Below, one piece after another: positions 30,101 through 38,702 of a DNA stretch of 64,000 bases. Position numbers and translations under genes: made by a program. The stretch is taken from assembly GCF_017498545.1 (NCBI RefSeq), contig NZ_CP071793.1, forward strand, positions 10,844,256 to 10,908,255, written 5' to 3'. Each line of letters opens with the position of its first letter. Position 1 is the first letter of the stretch. The notes below the pieces were generated by a model. The model saw only the letters and a program-made list of their open reading frames with translations. It had not been told where the DNA came from and searched no databases. The stretch comes from Sulfidibacter corallicola. Lineage in GTDB: Bacteria; Acidobacteriota; Holophagae; Acanthopleuribacterales; Acanthopleuribacteraceae.

Positions 30101-33100
30101 GAGGTCGGGGTCCAACGAGTCCCGCAAGACCAGGGTGTTGGCAAAAAAACCGACCTGATCTTCCAGATTCGGGTGGGGTCGCCCCGCCACCGGCGAACCC
30201 ACGATCAGGTCGCGTTGATCGGCCATCCGACCCAACACCAGCTTGACGGCCGCAACCAGGAGCGCGAACAGACTGCCGCCTTGCGCGCGGGCAAAGCCTT
30301 CCAGGGCGGCCAGCAAGGGTCTGGAAAGCTGGATGTGGGCGGTCGCACCTCGAAACGAGGCGACGCCGGGGCGCGGGAAATCCAGCGGAAGATCCAGTCG
30401 CGGTAGCGGGCCTTCGAGTTTGCGGTGCCAATAGGCGCGCAGGTCCCGCCACAGGTCCGGTCGCTCTCCCAACCAGACCGCATAATCGCGGTACTGCATG
30501 GGTAACGCCGGAAGATCCGACGCCAAACCCGCGTGGTGGTGGCGATAGTATTGACCGAAATCGCGAGCCAGAATGCCGGTGGACCAGCCGTCACCCACGA
30601 TATGGTGCTGGTTGACGAAGAGTAGATGGTCCGCATCGCCGAGACGGACGACGTGCACGCGCAACAGCGGTGCGCAGGTGAGGTCGAAGGCAGTCTCCGC
30701 GTCGTCGGCGAGAAGCTCGCGCGCGGCGTCTTCGGGCCGCTCGGCCTCGCGAAGATCGGTCCACCGGATGGGCACCTCGACCGAGGGCTCGACGATCTGC
30801 CAGGGTTCGCCATGGAGGGCGACGAACCGCGTCCGCAGGCTCTCGTGCCGTTCGGCGAGGTCCGCGAAGGCGGATTGGAGCGCTCCCTCGTTCAAGGAGC
30901 CTTGCAGCCGCAGCACCATGGGCATGTTGTAGGCCACCGACTCCCGTTCCAAGGCGCACAGCACCCAGAGGCGCCGCTGCCCGGGCGACAGCGGCCAGTG
31001 GTTTTCGGGCCAGCCGGCGCGCGGCGCCGCACGGGGGATTTGCGAGAAGCGGTCACGCGCCAATTCGGCGATGCGCGCGGCCTGGGTGGCGATGGTCGGG
31101 TTCTCGAACACCACGGCGAGATCCACCGGTCGCTCGAAGCAGGCGCGCAGCCGGGCCACCAGCCGCGTCGCACGCAGGCTGTGCCCGCCGATGGTGAAGA
31201 AATCGTCGGTGACGCCAAAATCCCGGAACCCCAGGATGTCGACCCAAATGTCGTGAAGCCGTCGTTCGAGCGGGAACCGCGGGGCCACCCGCGTCGCCTC
31301 GCCGTCGGTGGTAAAAACCGGTTCGGGCAACGCGCCGAACTCGACTTTCCCGTTGGCGTTCAGAGGGAATCGGTCCACCTGGACGAACCGTTCGGGCACC
31401 ATGACGTCCAGCAGACGGGTGGACAATTGCCGGCGCAGGTCGGCGGGGTCAAGGGAGCCCGAGCCCACCACATAGGCGCACAGACGCGGCTCGCCGGCGC
31501 AATCGAATTTGAGCAGGACCACGGCGTCCTCGACCCGGCCCAGCTCGCGCAACACGGCCCCGATCTCATCCAGTTCAATGCGGTTCCCGCGAATCTTGAC
31601 CTGTCGGTCCAACCGGCCCAGATACACCAGATCGCCGTCGTCGCACCACCTGGCCCGATCGCCAGTGCGGTACATGCACCGGCCGGAGGCCAGCGGATGC
31701 GGCACGAACTTCTCCTCGGTTTTGCCGGCATCGTTCCAGTACCCGCGAGCCACCCCATCGCCGGCGATGCACAGTTCGCCCGCGACGCCCCGCGGTACGG
31801 GATTGCCGAACAGGTCCAACACCAGCACCTCGGTGTTGGCGATCGGAAGGCCGATACTCAAGGAGCCGCCTTCGAGGGCCCTCGGTTCCAGGCCGATCTC
31901 GGCCATGGTGCACCCGACCGTGGTTTCGGTGGGCCCGTATTCGTTGAAAATGCGCATCGCGGGGTTCAACCCGCGCAGGCAGGTGACGTGTGCCGGTGTG
32001 AGGGCCTCGCCGCCCAGGATCAATCCCTCCACGGCCACCGCGGGCAAGGCCAGATCGGCCAACAGGCTCACGTGGGAGGGCGTGAGCTTGACGAAATGGG
32101 GCACCGGCCGCTCGGTGAATACGGCCGTCAGCACCTGGCCCGGGTCGCGCTCCGGAAACACCGCCACGGCACCGCCGCACAGAAGCGGGGCGAACAGCGA
32201 GGTGATGGTCAAGTCGAATCCGATGGAGGTGCAGAGCGCCATGTCGCGCGGTCGCTTGTCGAAATAGGTTTCCACGGCCCAAGCCAGGTAATTCATGAGG
32301 TTGCGATGGCTGATGGGTACGCCCTTCTGGCGTCCCGTGGTGCCCGAAGTGTAGATCAGGTAACAGGGATCCTCGTGGGTCGCCGAGCCGTCGATGCTAC
32401 AGAAGGGTCCCACCGCATCGTGCTCCAGAAGGTGACGGCGTTCCCACAGGCATTTGAGAGGAGATCCCTCCCCCGCCCCGCCGGCAGTCTCCCGATCCAG
32501 TCGCAGGAGCGCATCGAAACGGTAGTCGGTCAATTCGTTGCGCAGGTCGCCCCGCTTCTCGGTGCAGGTGACCTGGGCGATTTCGGGGAACAGGTGGGGC
32601 AAATGTTCCAGGCACGTGCGGCTGAGAAACAGTTCCTGGGACCAATCGGTCTTGATGGTCGCATCCGGCCCGGCCGCTCGCTGGGCCGCACACAGATCGC
32701 GTTCCAGGGCTTCTTTGCGATCGAGATCCATCACATCGCCGATGAAGACGTGTCCGCCTGACGTGAGCAGGGCCATGGCCTTTTCGAGCACCGCATAAAA
32801 GGTGTTGAGGCCCGCAAAGCTCTGCACGACGCTGTTGATGACGATCAGGTCGAAGGGACCGCGGTCCGCCAGCCGGTCGATCTCCTCGGCGGCGAGACAT
32901 TCGAGCTGCACGTGGTCCCATCTTTTTCGTTGCACCATCTCCCCGGTTTTTTTGAGAATGGGGGCCGAGAAATCGATGCCCAGGTAACTGCCCACCTCGG
33001 GCGCCAGCCGCAGCATGGTAATGCCGGAAGCGCAGCCGATTTCCAGGACGCGTGTGTTCGGCGTGAGCAGGGCCGCCACTTTGGCGTGGGCGTTGTCGGC

Positions 33101-33730
33101 GTATTCGCGCATTTCTTCTTTGGAAAAGGGTTCACCGGTGAAGCTGCTGGTCCAGCCGCCACCCTGAATGTCGTCCTCGGCGCGGGCACCGATGAATTCC
33201 CACAACTCGCGTTTGGCCAACTCGCTGGGTGGATCGGGGAGGAGACGTACCCGGTCCACTTCGGGACAGATCAAATGGCGAAGCTCGGTGCACGACCAAT
33301 GGAACCGATTGGCGAGGTGGGTGTGGCGGGCGGAGAAGACCAGCGCCCGCGCGCCCGAATCGCGCAGCATGTGGGCCAGGCGGGGTTCGGGAAGATTCGG
33401 TTCCAAAGGGACCCACACACAGCCGGCTCGGGCGATGCCGATCAGCCAGGCGGGGAGATCGAGGGTTCGGTCGTAGAGCACGCCGATGCGATCTCCCCGT
33501 TCCAGACCCAATCGTCCCAACAGCGCGGCCAGGCGATCGGCGTTGTGATCCGCGTCGGCGTAGGTGCATACCTTTTTGCCGCATCGAACCGCCACCGCGC
33601 GGGGCGTTCGACGCGCCTGGTCGGCCATGGCGCGATCGAGCGTGGTCGTGGGATAGGGCCGCTTGGGACCGGTCACGGTGGGCGTGGACGAAGGATCGGC
33701 ATCGATCAACTTGAAGCTCGAAAGTTTCAT
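27158..33730 (-). CDS. Nonribosomal peptide synthetase, A(MT)-T-C-A-T-TE (predicted dipeptide synthetase)
   Basis: 2190 residues. A1 spans ~30-800 and is interrupted at ~190-410 by a SAM methyltransferase (VLEIGCASGITM at 228-239). The insertion is between core a2 and a3 (YLIYTSGTTG at 457-466). By-eye alignment to GrsA gives an A1 code of D-L-T-K-I-G-E-V-G-K, the known Asn code. T1 has Ser851 in GGHSL. The condensation domain (~910-1345) has HHIVGDG at 1042-1048. A2 (~1365-1850) gives D-V-Q-A-I-S-Q-V-V-K, nearest to proline codes. T2 has Ser1909. The thioesterase (~1968-2190) has GFSAG with Ser2030, Asp2057 and His2165. There is no N-terminal condensation domain, so A1-T1 is a loading module. 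The product may be a methylated Asn-Pro-type dipeptide or diketopiperazine (inference). No 4'-phosphopantetheinyl transferase is visible nearby. Confidence 0.93.
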   Translation of the reverse strand: MKLSSFKLIDADPSSTPTVTGPKRPYPTTTLDRAMADQARRTPRAVAVRCGKKVCTYADADHNADRLAALLGRLGLERGDRIGVLYDRTLDLPAWLIGIARAGCVWVPLEPNLPEPRLAHMLRDSGARALVFSARHTHLANRFHWSCTELRHLICPEVDRVRLLPDPPSELAKRELWEFIGARAEDDIQGGGWTSSFTGEPFSKEEMREYADNAHAKVAALLTPNTRVLEIGCASGITMLRLAPEVGSYLGIDFSAPILKKTGEMVQRKRWDHVQLECLAAEEIDRLADRGPFDLIVINSVVQSFAGLNTFYAVLEKAMALLTSGGHVFIGDVMDLDRKEALERDLCAAQRAAGPDATIKTDWSQELFLSRTCLEHLPHLFPEIAQVTCTEKRGDLRNELTDYRFDALLRLDRETAGGAGEGSPLKCLWERRHLLEHDAVGPFCSIDGSATHEDPCYLIYTSGTTGRQKGVPISHRNLMNYLAWAVETYFDKRPRDMALCTSIGFDLTITSLFAPLLCGGAVAVFPERDPGQVLTAVFTERPVPHFVKLTPSHVSLLADLALPAVAVEGLILGGEALTPAHVTCLRGLNPAMRIFNEYGPTETTVGCTMAEIGLEPRALEGGSLSIGLPIANTEVLVLDLFGNPVPRGVAGELCIAGDGVARGYWNDAGKTEEKFVPHPLASGRCMYRTGDRARWCDDGDLVYLGRLDRQVKIRGNRIELDEIGAVLRELGRVEDAVVLLKFDCAGEPRLCAYVVGSGSLDPADLRRQLSTRLLDVMVPERFVQVDRFPLNANGKVEFGALPEPVFTTDGEATRVAPRFPLERRLHDIWVDILGFRDFGVTDDFFTIGGHSLRATRLVARLRACFERPVDLAVVFENPTIATQAARIAELARDRFSQIPRAAPRAGWPENHWPLSPGQRRLWVLCALERESVAYNMPMVLRLQGSLNEGALQSAFADLAERHESLRTRFVALHGEPWQIVEPSVEVPIRWTDLREAERPEDAARELLADDAETAFDLTCAPLLRVHVVRLGDADHLLFVNQHHIVGDGWSTGILARDFGQYYRHHHAGLASDLPALPMQYRDYAVWLGERPDLWRDLRAYWHRKLEGPLPRLDLPLDFPRPGVASFRGATAHIQLSRPLLAALEGFARAQGGSLFALLVAAVKLVLGRMADQRDLIVGSPVAGRPHPNLEDQVGFFANTLVLRDSLDPDLTLEAWFARVAQTVREALVHQMMPLDQLIDELDLAREPGRQPLFDVMVVLQDSDGGRLDLGELAMDAFPIPRRTAKFDLLFNFAAVESGLMLELEYGADLFLPSRIEDLLQQVEAVLAQWPRSGKRRIRNLAMVPDARARAWTARGTGHPARIEANIVARFEEQARWNPTRTAWVEPTASWTYAGLAREVEMLATWLRDHRDVRVGQVVAVRLPRTATLPLYLLAILKAGAVYFYLDPQMPERRQEQLLRTADPALVLTDPDDTLAPQTNWVDVGRTPWLEEQVVPRGLPVPDPSAPAYLVFTSGSTGEPKAVWGTHRCLANLSHWSIRTLGPGLTWAQYASPSFDVSVQEMLAALVGGGTLVALSDRDRLELATLCRRLKVQRIAVLAMPYSALRLFLEGAGDAFLPELRHLITSGEQPRMDADLCAFLARHPNLAFHNQYGPSETHVVSAWTLAPGDSTDEALPPLGEPLPGCGMWIVDRFGALCPRGVSGELVLAGDHLALGYLNRPGLTADRFRPHPFREGERAYHTGDRCMLDFDDRFRFLGRMDDQVKIRGYRVEPGEVEAVLARATGTTQVAVVTVDRDTRPRLVAFVAGESDRERALREGLARELPDYLLPDRIWCEPSLPRLATGKLDRCALTALATERLVSVPETGNAEGGDAPAIDSPLVEALAAIWREVLRVEPVAPDADFFALGGTSLLAVKVVARIRAQLGLEVPLMLVFQAPTVRALAAGLETLTRYRTLIGAERVLTFGESDAAPLFALPPVLGFGAVYAGLAEAMPGRVVHAFDYIEEEDRLERYAVQMTRLQPSGPVRLLGFSAGGFLAYALAAHLEKRGRDVADLILLDCRRPDRELHDDPNALRRRIEADVADHLALCREDAQVAELMRDAFIRDTVVHRLRGYLRFYYHRVPREPLAARITFIAAEDLPEGDGALALWRDLAGAGLRVVDGAGPHSMMLAPPHLSENARIVEALLDSPTK

Positions 33731-33810
33731 GGCGTCACTCGCGGGGAGAGCAGGTTTTCAGGGCGTGGATGATTGATTCTAATCCCAGCACCGCGCTTTT
33801 TCCCCTAAAT

Positions 33811-33841
33811 TGTCCACTAAAAACACGAAAAAACACGAAAA
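33811..33841 (-). repeat. 31-bp dispersed repeat (CACGAAAAAACACGAAAA type), copy 1
   Basis: This 31-mer is exactly the reverse complement of 37145-37175. A shorter relative lies at 34083-34110 and fragments at 33931-33950. The motif type (repeated TTTCGTGTTTT) is a dispersed intergenic repeat. Confidence 0.85.
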
Positions 33842-34082
33842 CCATGCTCCCTGTTCCGACCTTCAACCCGGCATGGCTTCGAGTCGGTGTTGGGGACATA
33901 GCGGGGACAGGCACGCACAATCACTTCTATGAACACGAAAAGCCACGAAAAATCTCCCCTGCGAACTCGGGAGTAACTTCCTGGTTTTCAGAGGTTACCT
34001 ACTGAGAAACAACAGATCAGACTCCTGACACCCATCGAATAAGCGATCTCTTCACTGGGCAGGCAATGCCTGGCGTATCCTG

Positions 34083-34110
34083 TTCGTGTTTTTTCGTGTT
34101 TTTCGTGGAC
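34083..34110 (+). repeat. Related TTCGTGTTTTTTCGTG repeat
   Basis: It matches most of the 31-bp repeat at 37145-37175, with CGTGGAC in place of AGTGGAC at the end. Confidence 0.7.
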
Positions 34111-34139
34111 AAAAAAAGCCCCCCGAGGGTTCGGGGGGC
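34111..34139 (-). terminator. Second terminator after the matrixin-like protease gene
   Basis: GCCCCCCG (34118-34125) pairs with CGGGGGGC (34132-34139). The minus-strand transcript then runs into seven U residues (34117-34111). Confidence 0.75.
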
Positions 34140-34184
34140 GGTACGAAGGGCTTCTTCGAGGTAGAGCCAAGGAGTGCTTCGTGG

Positions 34185-34220
34185 AAAAAAGGGTGCGGCG
34201 CCGTTGGCGCGACGCCGCAC
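34185..34220 (-). terminator. Primary terminator of the matrixin-like protease gene
   Basis: GTGCGGCG (34193-34200) pairs with CGCCGCAC (34213-34220). Six U residues follow on the minus strand. The hairpin begins 12 bases beyond the stop codon at 34233. Confidence 0.85.
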
Positions 34221-34232
34221 GTGAGGGGGGCT

Positions 34233-35954
34233 TCAGTAAACGTAGATGCGACGGCCGCACCAGCTAGAGTTGTTGTTGCCGACGCTGTCGGAGCTCATGC
34301 CGATCCAGGCGCCGATGTAGTACCAACCGGTCGGCGTGGAGGCGGGAATGGTCAGGGTCCGTGAGGTCAACCAGTAGCTGTTGCTGCTGAGCGACGAGTG
34401 GGTGGTGGCGCCCACGTAGCGCGCACTGCCCCAGGAGTTGATGTTGGGTACGAGGTACCACCGTACCTGCGGCGAGGAGATGGTGGTGGTGCCCACGTTT
34501 TCCAGCATGAAGTTGCTGATGGTGACGGTGGAACCCTTGGGCACGAAGGTGGCGCTCAAGGTGGAGTCACTGTAGTTCTGGTAGCCGTTGGCGTAGTAAA
34601 GGGCCACGCCCAGGTCGGTGCGGGATACGGACTTGCTGCTGAAGGCGGCGCGGACGGCCATGGTGTCGTCACCGGAAAGAACGGTGTAGGCGCGGTATTT
34701 GTGCGGTGCGTAGTTCATGACCGACAAGGCGTTGAACTGGTGGTTGAGACCCCAGGCGTGACCGATTTCGTGGAGCAGGGTGCGGTCGGCGTTGTAGAGG
34801 CTGCTGTTGCTATAGGTGTCGTAGTCGTTCACGGTCCAACTGAAGGCGGGGTTCATGGCGATGTCGGCCTCGATGCTGAAACCGGAAGAATCCCAGCGCA
34901 ACCAGCAGACGGCGAGCGTGGAGGAACCCCAGCCGGAACCGAACTGGCTGATCATGGTCGCGTTGTTCACGAAACCGGCGATGTCGTAACGGTTGTTTTT
35001 CCATGCCCAGGAACCGGTGGAACTCATGACGCGGAAGATGTCGGCGTAGGTGTTCCAGTAAGACATTTGGTATTGGTCGTGAGAACCGATCAGGCCACCG
35101 GAGGGCAGCGGGTTGAACACGATGGGCACGTTCTTGGCGCGGTGAGAGTAGGACCACTCGTGCGTTGGCAGATCCGCCTGACGGCCGTGCTGGTCGAGGC
35201 CCATCTGGCTGTCGACGCCGTTGATGCGACGGGCGCCGAGGCTCAAGGGACCGGCCAGGTCTTCGGCAGATGCGGGGTGATCGGCGTCGCGGGCATCGGG
35301 GGTCAGTTCATAGACCGAATCGGGATCGTAGGCCTGGACCGGCAGGTCACGCAACACCAGGTGCTCCAAGTCCGCGGGGACTTCGCGGCGGGGCAGCGGC
35401 TTGGCCTTGGCCTCGGGGATCTCGCGACGCACCCGCTCGACGAAGGCGTCGAACGGGACCTTCTCGCCTTTTTCGACGACCAGGTGGCCCTCGCCGTCGA
35501 GCACCAAGGCGGCACCGTTCTCTTCGATTTGAGATGCCACATAGCTGCCCTGATACATGCCCGTGACCGGGCTCAGCAGCGGATTGCGGGTGTCTTCAAC
35601 CATCAACAGGACGCGTTCTCCGACGAAATACTCGGGCACCTCGGAAACGGATTGTCCCTCTTCCGCCAACTGCCCGCCGGCGAAGGTCAGGGTGACTTCA
35701 CCCTTGATATTGCCGAAAAGGACATCGGAAGACGTGAACACATAGTCCGTGACAATCATGTTCCCTTGATCGTTCCAGCGCACGTTCTTCTTGGCGACGG
35801 TCGCCACGAAGATGGCCTCCGAACGCTGAATCACTTCTTCGCGATCCATGGGCACGACAGCGGCCACGAGGCTTTGTGCACTGAACAGGCAAAGCAGGGC
35901 ACATAGGTAAATCATCTGGGTCAAACGGCGTTCCATCGTTGATACGGTTCTCAT
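34233..35954 (-). CDS. Secreted matrixin-like zinc metalloprotease with CARDB-like C-terminus
   Basis: 573 residues. The start at 35954 has AGGAG eight bases upstream; a second Met at residue 7 is possible. The signal peptide core is YLCALLCLFSAQSLVAA. Residues ~35-140 form a beta-rich domain, possibly a propeptide. The catalytic centre HEIGHAWGLNH at ~390-403, followed by SVMNYAPHKYRA, gives three zinc His, the catalytic Glu and a Met-turn, as in M10/M12-clan proteases. The last ~130 residues look like a CARDB-type Ig domain (VTISNFMLENVGTTTISSP, YYIGAWIGMSSD) and lack the dockerin-like tail seen in other proteases here. Two consecutive terminators follow. It is probably exported. Confidence 0.9.
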   Translation of the reverse strand: MRTVSTMERRLTQMIYLCALLCLFSAQSLVAAVVPMDREEVIQRSEAIFVATVAKKNVRWNDQGNMIVTDYVFTSSDVLFGNIKGEVTLTFAGGQLAEEGQSVSEVPEYFVGERVLLMVEDTRNPLLSPVTGMYQGSYVASQIEENGAALVLDGEGHLVVEKGEKVPFDAFVERVRREIPEAKAKPLPRREVPADLEHLVLRDLPVQAYDPDSVYELTPDARDADHPASAEDLAGPLSLGARRINGVDSQMGLDQHGRQADLPTHEWSYSHRAKNVPIVFNPLPSGGLIGSHDQYQMSYWNTYADIFRVMSSTGSWAWKNNRYDIAGFVNNATMISQFGSGWGSSTLAVCWLRWDSSGFSIEADIAMNPAFSWTVNDYDTYSNSSLYNADRTLLHEIGHAWGLNHQFNALSVMNYAPHKYRAYTVLSGDDTMAVRAAFSSKSVSRTDLGVALYYANGYQNYSDSTLSATFVPKGSTVTISNFMLENVGTTTISSPQVRWYLVPNINSWGSARYVGATTHSSLSSNSYWLTSRTLTIPASTPTGWYYIGAWIGMSSDSVGNNNSSWCGRRIYVY

Positions 35955-36514
35955 TCGAAATGCTCCTAAAGATAGTGTTCTTCAAGGTGATCTCATAGTG
36001 TGTGACATATCGCGGCACACGCCTACGGATCACCGCTCGATAACGGGGTTTCTCGTTATAATCCGGTCACGGCGAATCCGGGCACACGATTGTGACTCCC
36101 CCGGACATCCGTCCCCTATCGGGACGGCCTGCCTATAAGCACTGCCGGAGGATGGGTTCGGCACCCGATCCGTTGAAGGAACCGTAACGCGGTGGTGAGG
36201 TGAATGGTCGTCGCTTCGTCGAGTAACAGCGTTCCACCACTCACGTGTGTAGTATAGAAGTCCTATATGATACGAGACACATGCCAAGCCTATACATCAT
36301 TATCGATTGCCCATAGACAATAAGCGATGGTGATCCAAATCGTGAGATACGTTTCGCGCATGAGGTAGCACGAGACGACGACGGCTCTTCGTTCAAGGTT
36401 TTTCTCAGTTTCTTGCTTTGTCGTCGTCTTTCGCTTGGTTAGTGATGATCGTTTTTGTCAGGTTTCGATTTTTTTGTGATTTTCTCAAATCGAATATTGC
36501 ATATTAACAGGGGA

Positions 36515-36576
36515 CAAAAAAAACACAAGCCGGTCGCCGCATAGCGCAGGCGGTGAATAAATATTCCCGGCTTGTG
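36515..36576 (-). terminator. Orphan rho-independent terminator
   Basis: CACAAGCCGG (36524-36533) pairs exactly with CCGGCTTGTG (36567-36576), with an inner GC-rich stem. The minus-strand RNA ends in eight U residues. No protein gene ends close by; the nearest upstream gene on that strand stops about 630 bases away. Confidence 0.65.
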
Positions 36577-36770
36577 GTTTAGTACCGTTCCACGGAGTTC
36601 GGTGCTGGAACATCCAAGCAGCTCCGGATCGTTCGATGGTGCTTTCGGCTCCGTCCCGGGCTTCACGGGAGCGAGGAGCGTCCGCACCGTTCGGCTGAGT
36701 GCGGGGCCGAACGGAACGATGGGAGCTGTCGAGCATGTCGAGGTGATTTCCAACCCGTTCCAGGCACTAA
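36577..36770 (-). ncRNA. Candidate structured small RNA (speculative)
   Basis: A GC-rich segment just upstream of the orphan terminator. It contains several self-complementary elements, including CCGTTCGGC (36687-36695) with GCCGAACGG (36705-36713) and GTTCCACGG..GGTGCTGGAAC near 36587-36610. I cannot match it to 6S, SRP, tmRNA, RNase P or 5S RNA. It could equally be a decayed repeat or a long 3' untranslated region. Confidence 0.25.
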
Positions 36771-37144
36771 GGCGGCAAAACGCGAAAAAAGGGGCCAACA
36801 AAAAATTAAAAAAAGACCGCTTCGCGAAATTTCGTTGAACGCCGGGCATGCGGGGTCCACGAACCCGGGAGGGCACTGCATTCGAGAAGGGTCCAGGAAT
36901 CACAGGAACCACACGAATCCTCGAGTTAGACGGGAGCCCAAAAGGCGGTTCCCCATCCCGACAAACGGGGACTGCAAAGTCTAAATCGCTCTAAAAAAGG
37001 GAGAAACACTCGGGGGTTTCTCGTGACGGGACCATTTTGTCCACGGATCACACGAATTGACACGAATCAATACAGTTCCGTGGATGGGTTCCCCCAGTAC
37101 CATCGGTCATTCAAAAAATCTGGAACGCGGGGCCCGAAGTTTCG

Positions 37145-37175
37145 TTTTCGTGTTTTTTCGTGTTTTTAGTGGACA
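37145..37175 (+). repeat. 31-bp dispersed repeat (TTTTCGTGTTTTTTCGTG type), copy 2
   Basis: Exact inverted copy of 33811-33841. The pair brackets the protease gene at 34233-35954 and its long upstream region. Confidence 0.85.
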
Positions 37176-37202
37176 GTTTTTGGTGGACACGCTTTTGGTG
37201 GA

Positions 37203-38198
37203 TCAGCGAGTTCGCGTGATGATCACCACCACCTGGGGCTGATCCGCGCACCACATCCCCTGGCGCGGGCCCGGTTCGTCGTCCCGCCGCAGGCCCACCT
37301 CGGCGCCGTGGCGACTGAGGAACTCACCGGCCGCGACCAACTTGTCCAACTCGAAGGGTTCGTCATCGGCGCCGATCAACTCGCCGACCAGGGACATCGC
37401 CGCCAAATCGGCCAAGGTCTTGCCGTAAAACATCGAGGGCAGGCGGTGGACCTCGATTTCGGCCGGCCGATCGGGATACTGAATCGCCAATTCGGGCACG
37501 ATCCCGCCATCGGCCAACAACGAGTTCCGCGCACGATAGATGCGGGCCAGGTCGCGAGCGAGCGAAGGGTCCTTGGCCCAACGCGTTCGATAGAAATACA
37601 GGCCGACCAAGCCCGCGAGTGCGCGCGTCTGATCGGCGTAGACCAAAAAGAGCCGGCCCCCCGGACGGAGCAGCCCATAGGAAAAGCCGACCATGGTGCG
37701 CAGGTCCTCGGCCGGGTCGGCGCTGGCACAACGCCAGTCGGTGAGGTGGTAGACCATGTGGATCGCCAAAACCAAATCCTGCTCGGCCGGCAAATCGAGG
37801 TGGTACATGCTCTGTACGTCGCCGGGAAACACCTCTCCGAGCTGCAACCGCTGGGACCGTTCGATGCGATGAACGTAGCGCTGCATCAAATTGGGGTTGG
37901 GCTCCTCGATGGAAACACGCGTACCCATGGGTGCCCGTTCATCGAGAACCAGGTCGACGATCTCGCCCTTGCCCGCGCCCAAATCGAAAATGCGACGGGT
38001 GGGGCCGTCTTCCCGCAGGGAGGACACCATGTCGACGAGATGCGGCAGAAAGTCGCGCCGCTGGGTATTGCCCAAAAAGGGATCCTCGAAATCGGGATCG
38101 GGATTGAGCAACAAAACGCGATCCGTAAAGGCCCGCAGAAAGGCCTCGTTATTGGTGAGCCCGGAAAATTCCTCGATAAGTCCATCCATGTCAATCAT
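37203..38198 (-). CDS. Class I SAM-dependent methyltransferase, histamine-N-methyltransferase-like
   Basis: 331 residues, cytosolic. The SAM-binding motif I is IFDLGAGKGEIVDLVL at ~69-84, followed by an acidic strand end (VSIEEPNPNLMQRY). A later strand contains DLVLAIHMVYHL, and a post-motif is LLRPGGRLFLVYA. The N-terminal FLGNTQRRDFLPHL and overall arrangement recall HNMT-type small-molecule N-methyltransferases, but the substrate cannot be read from sequence. The ribosome site is weak. It lies on the same strand as the NRPS with a protease gene between them, so a tailoring role for the NRPS product is possible but unproven. Confidence 0.8.
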   Translation of the reverse strand: MIDMDGLIEEFSGLTNNEAFLRAFTDRVLLLNPDPDFEDPFLGNTQRRDFLPHLVDMVSSLREDGPTRRIFDLGAGKGEIVDLVLDERAPMGTRVSIEEPNPNLMQRYVHRIERSQRLQLGEVFPGDVQSMYHLDLPAEQDLVLAIHMVYHLTDWRCASADPAEDLRTMVGFSYGLLRPGGRLFLVYADQTRALAGLVGLYFYRTRWAKDPSLARDLARIYRARNSLLADGGIVPELAIQYPDRPAEIEVHRLPSMFYGKTLADLAAMSLVGELIGADDEPFELDKLVAAGEFLSRHGAEVGLRRDDEPGPRQGMWCADQPQVVVIITRTR

Positions 38199-38702
38199 CG
38201 TCGCCGATCCTCAATCGTGGTTGGCCGAATTCGAGCCACACAGCATAAATATTTTGGTCACAGATAGTTGAAGATCAAGAACGGCAGTGAGAATCCTGAT
38301 CGAATCCATCGCGATTCGCACACGATGGGAGTGCTGCAACACATTGTCTCTCCAAATGACTTCGGCCTGGGTCATTCCTAGAATAGGTCATCGGCCAAAC
38401 GATGGAAGGATATGAAAATTTGATGTGGTGGGAGATCCGCTTCGACAACTCCTCACGGCACGGTGGTCCCCATTCGGGTTAAAATGCCGGGGATCGAATC
38501 CAGGACGAACCCAACCGAATTCGAATCCGGCACCTCGCGGCAATCGGTCACCACGAGGCGATCGGCGGAAGTCGGTTCGGCCAAGGGTTCGGGCTCCCGC
38601 CCCGATCCATCGGCGACCGCTCCCCAGAATCGCCTGGCCCCGTCCTTCCGGCCCGGTTCGCGTGCTCGAACGATCTCTCGATTATATTTAAAGGAAGAAA
38701 CC
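38199..38702. other. Divergent intergenic region, no gene recognised
   Basis: It lies between the methyltransferase (minus) and the hydrolase (plus). An open frame upstream of 38703 has no start signal. TTCGAATCC near 38521 resembles a tRNA T-loop, but no cloverleaf can be folded around it. Confidence 0.6.

Larger units (their letters stand above)
33731..34232. other. Intergenic region upstream of the NRPS
   Basis: It holds the NRPS promoter region (minus strand), two copies of a CGTG-rich AT repeat (33811-33841, 34083-34110) and two terminator hairpins for the protease gene at 34233. No gene is supported. Confidence 0.65.
35955..37202. other. Long intergenic region with possible structured transcript
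   Basis: 1.25 kb between two minus-strand genes. Bases 36000-36450 show nothing recognisable. Bases 36515-36760 are rich in hairpins and end in a terminator-like structure on the minus strand. Bases 36780-36830 are A-rich. 37050-37175 carry CACGAA/CGTG dispersed repeats. A 157-codon minus-strand ORF (36439-36912) runs through the hairpins and is unlikely to be real. Confidence 0.6.

Noticed and set aside
36439-36912. 157-codon minus-strand ORF
   Set aside because: It runs through a perfect terminator hairpin and several other stems; no ribosome site and no recognisable protein.
33811-37175. Insertion sequence or transposon bounded by the 31-bp repeats
   Set aside because: No transposase or integrase inside; the repeats look like members of a dispersed AT-rich family rather than terminal repeats.
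38489-38540. tRNA-like T-loop (TTCGAATCC)
   Set aside because: No acceptor or anticodon stem can be folded at proper distances; no intergenic tRNA found in the window.
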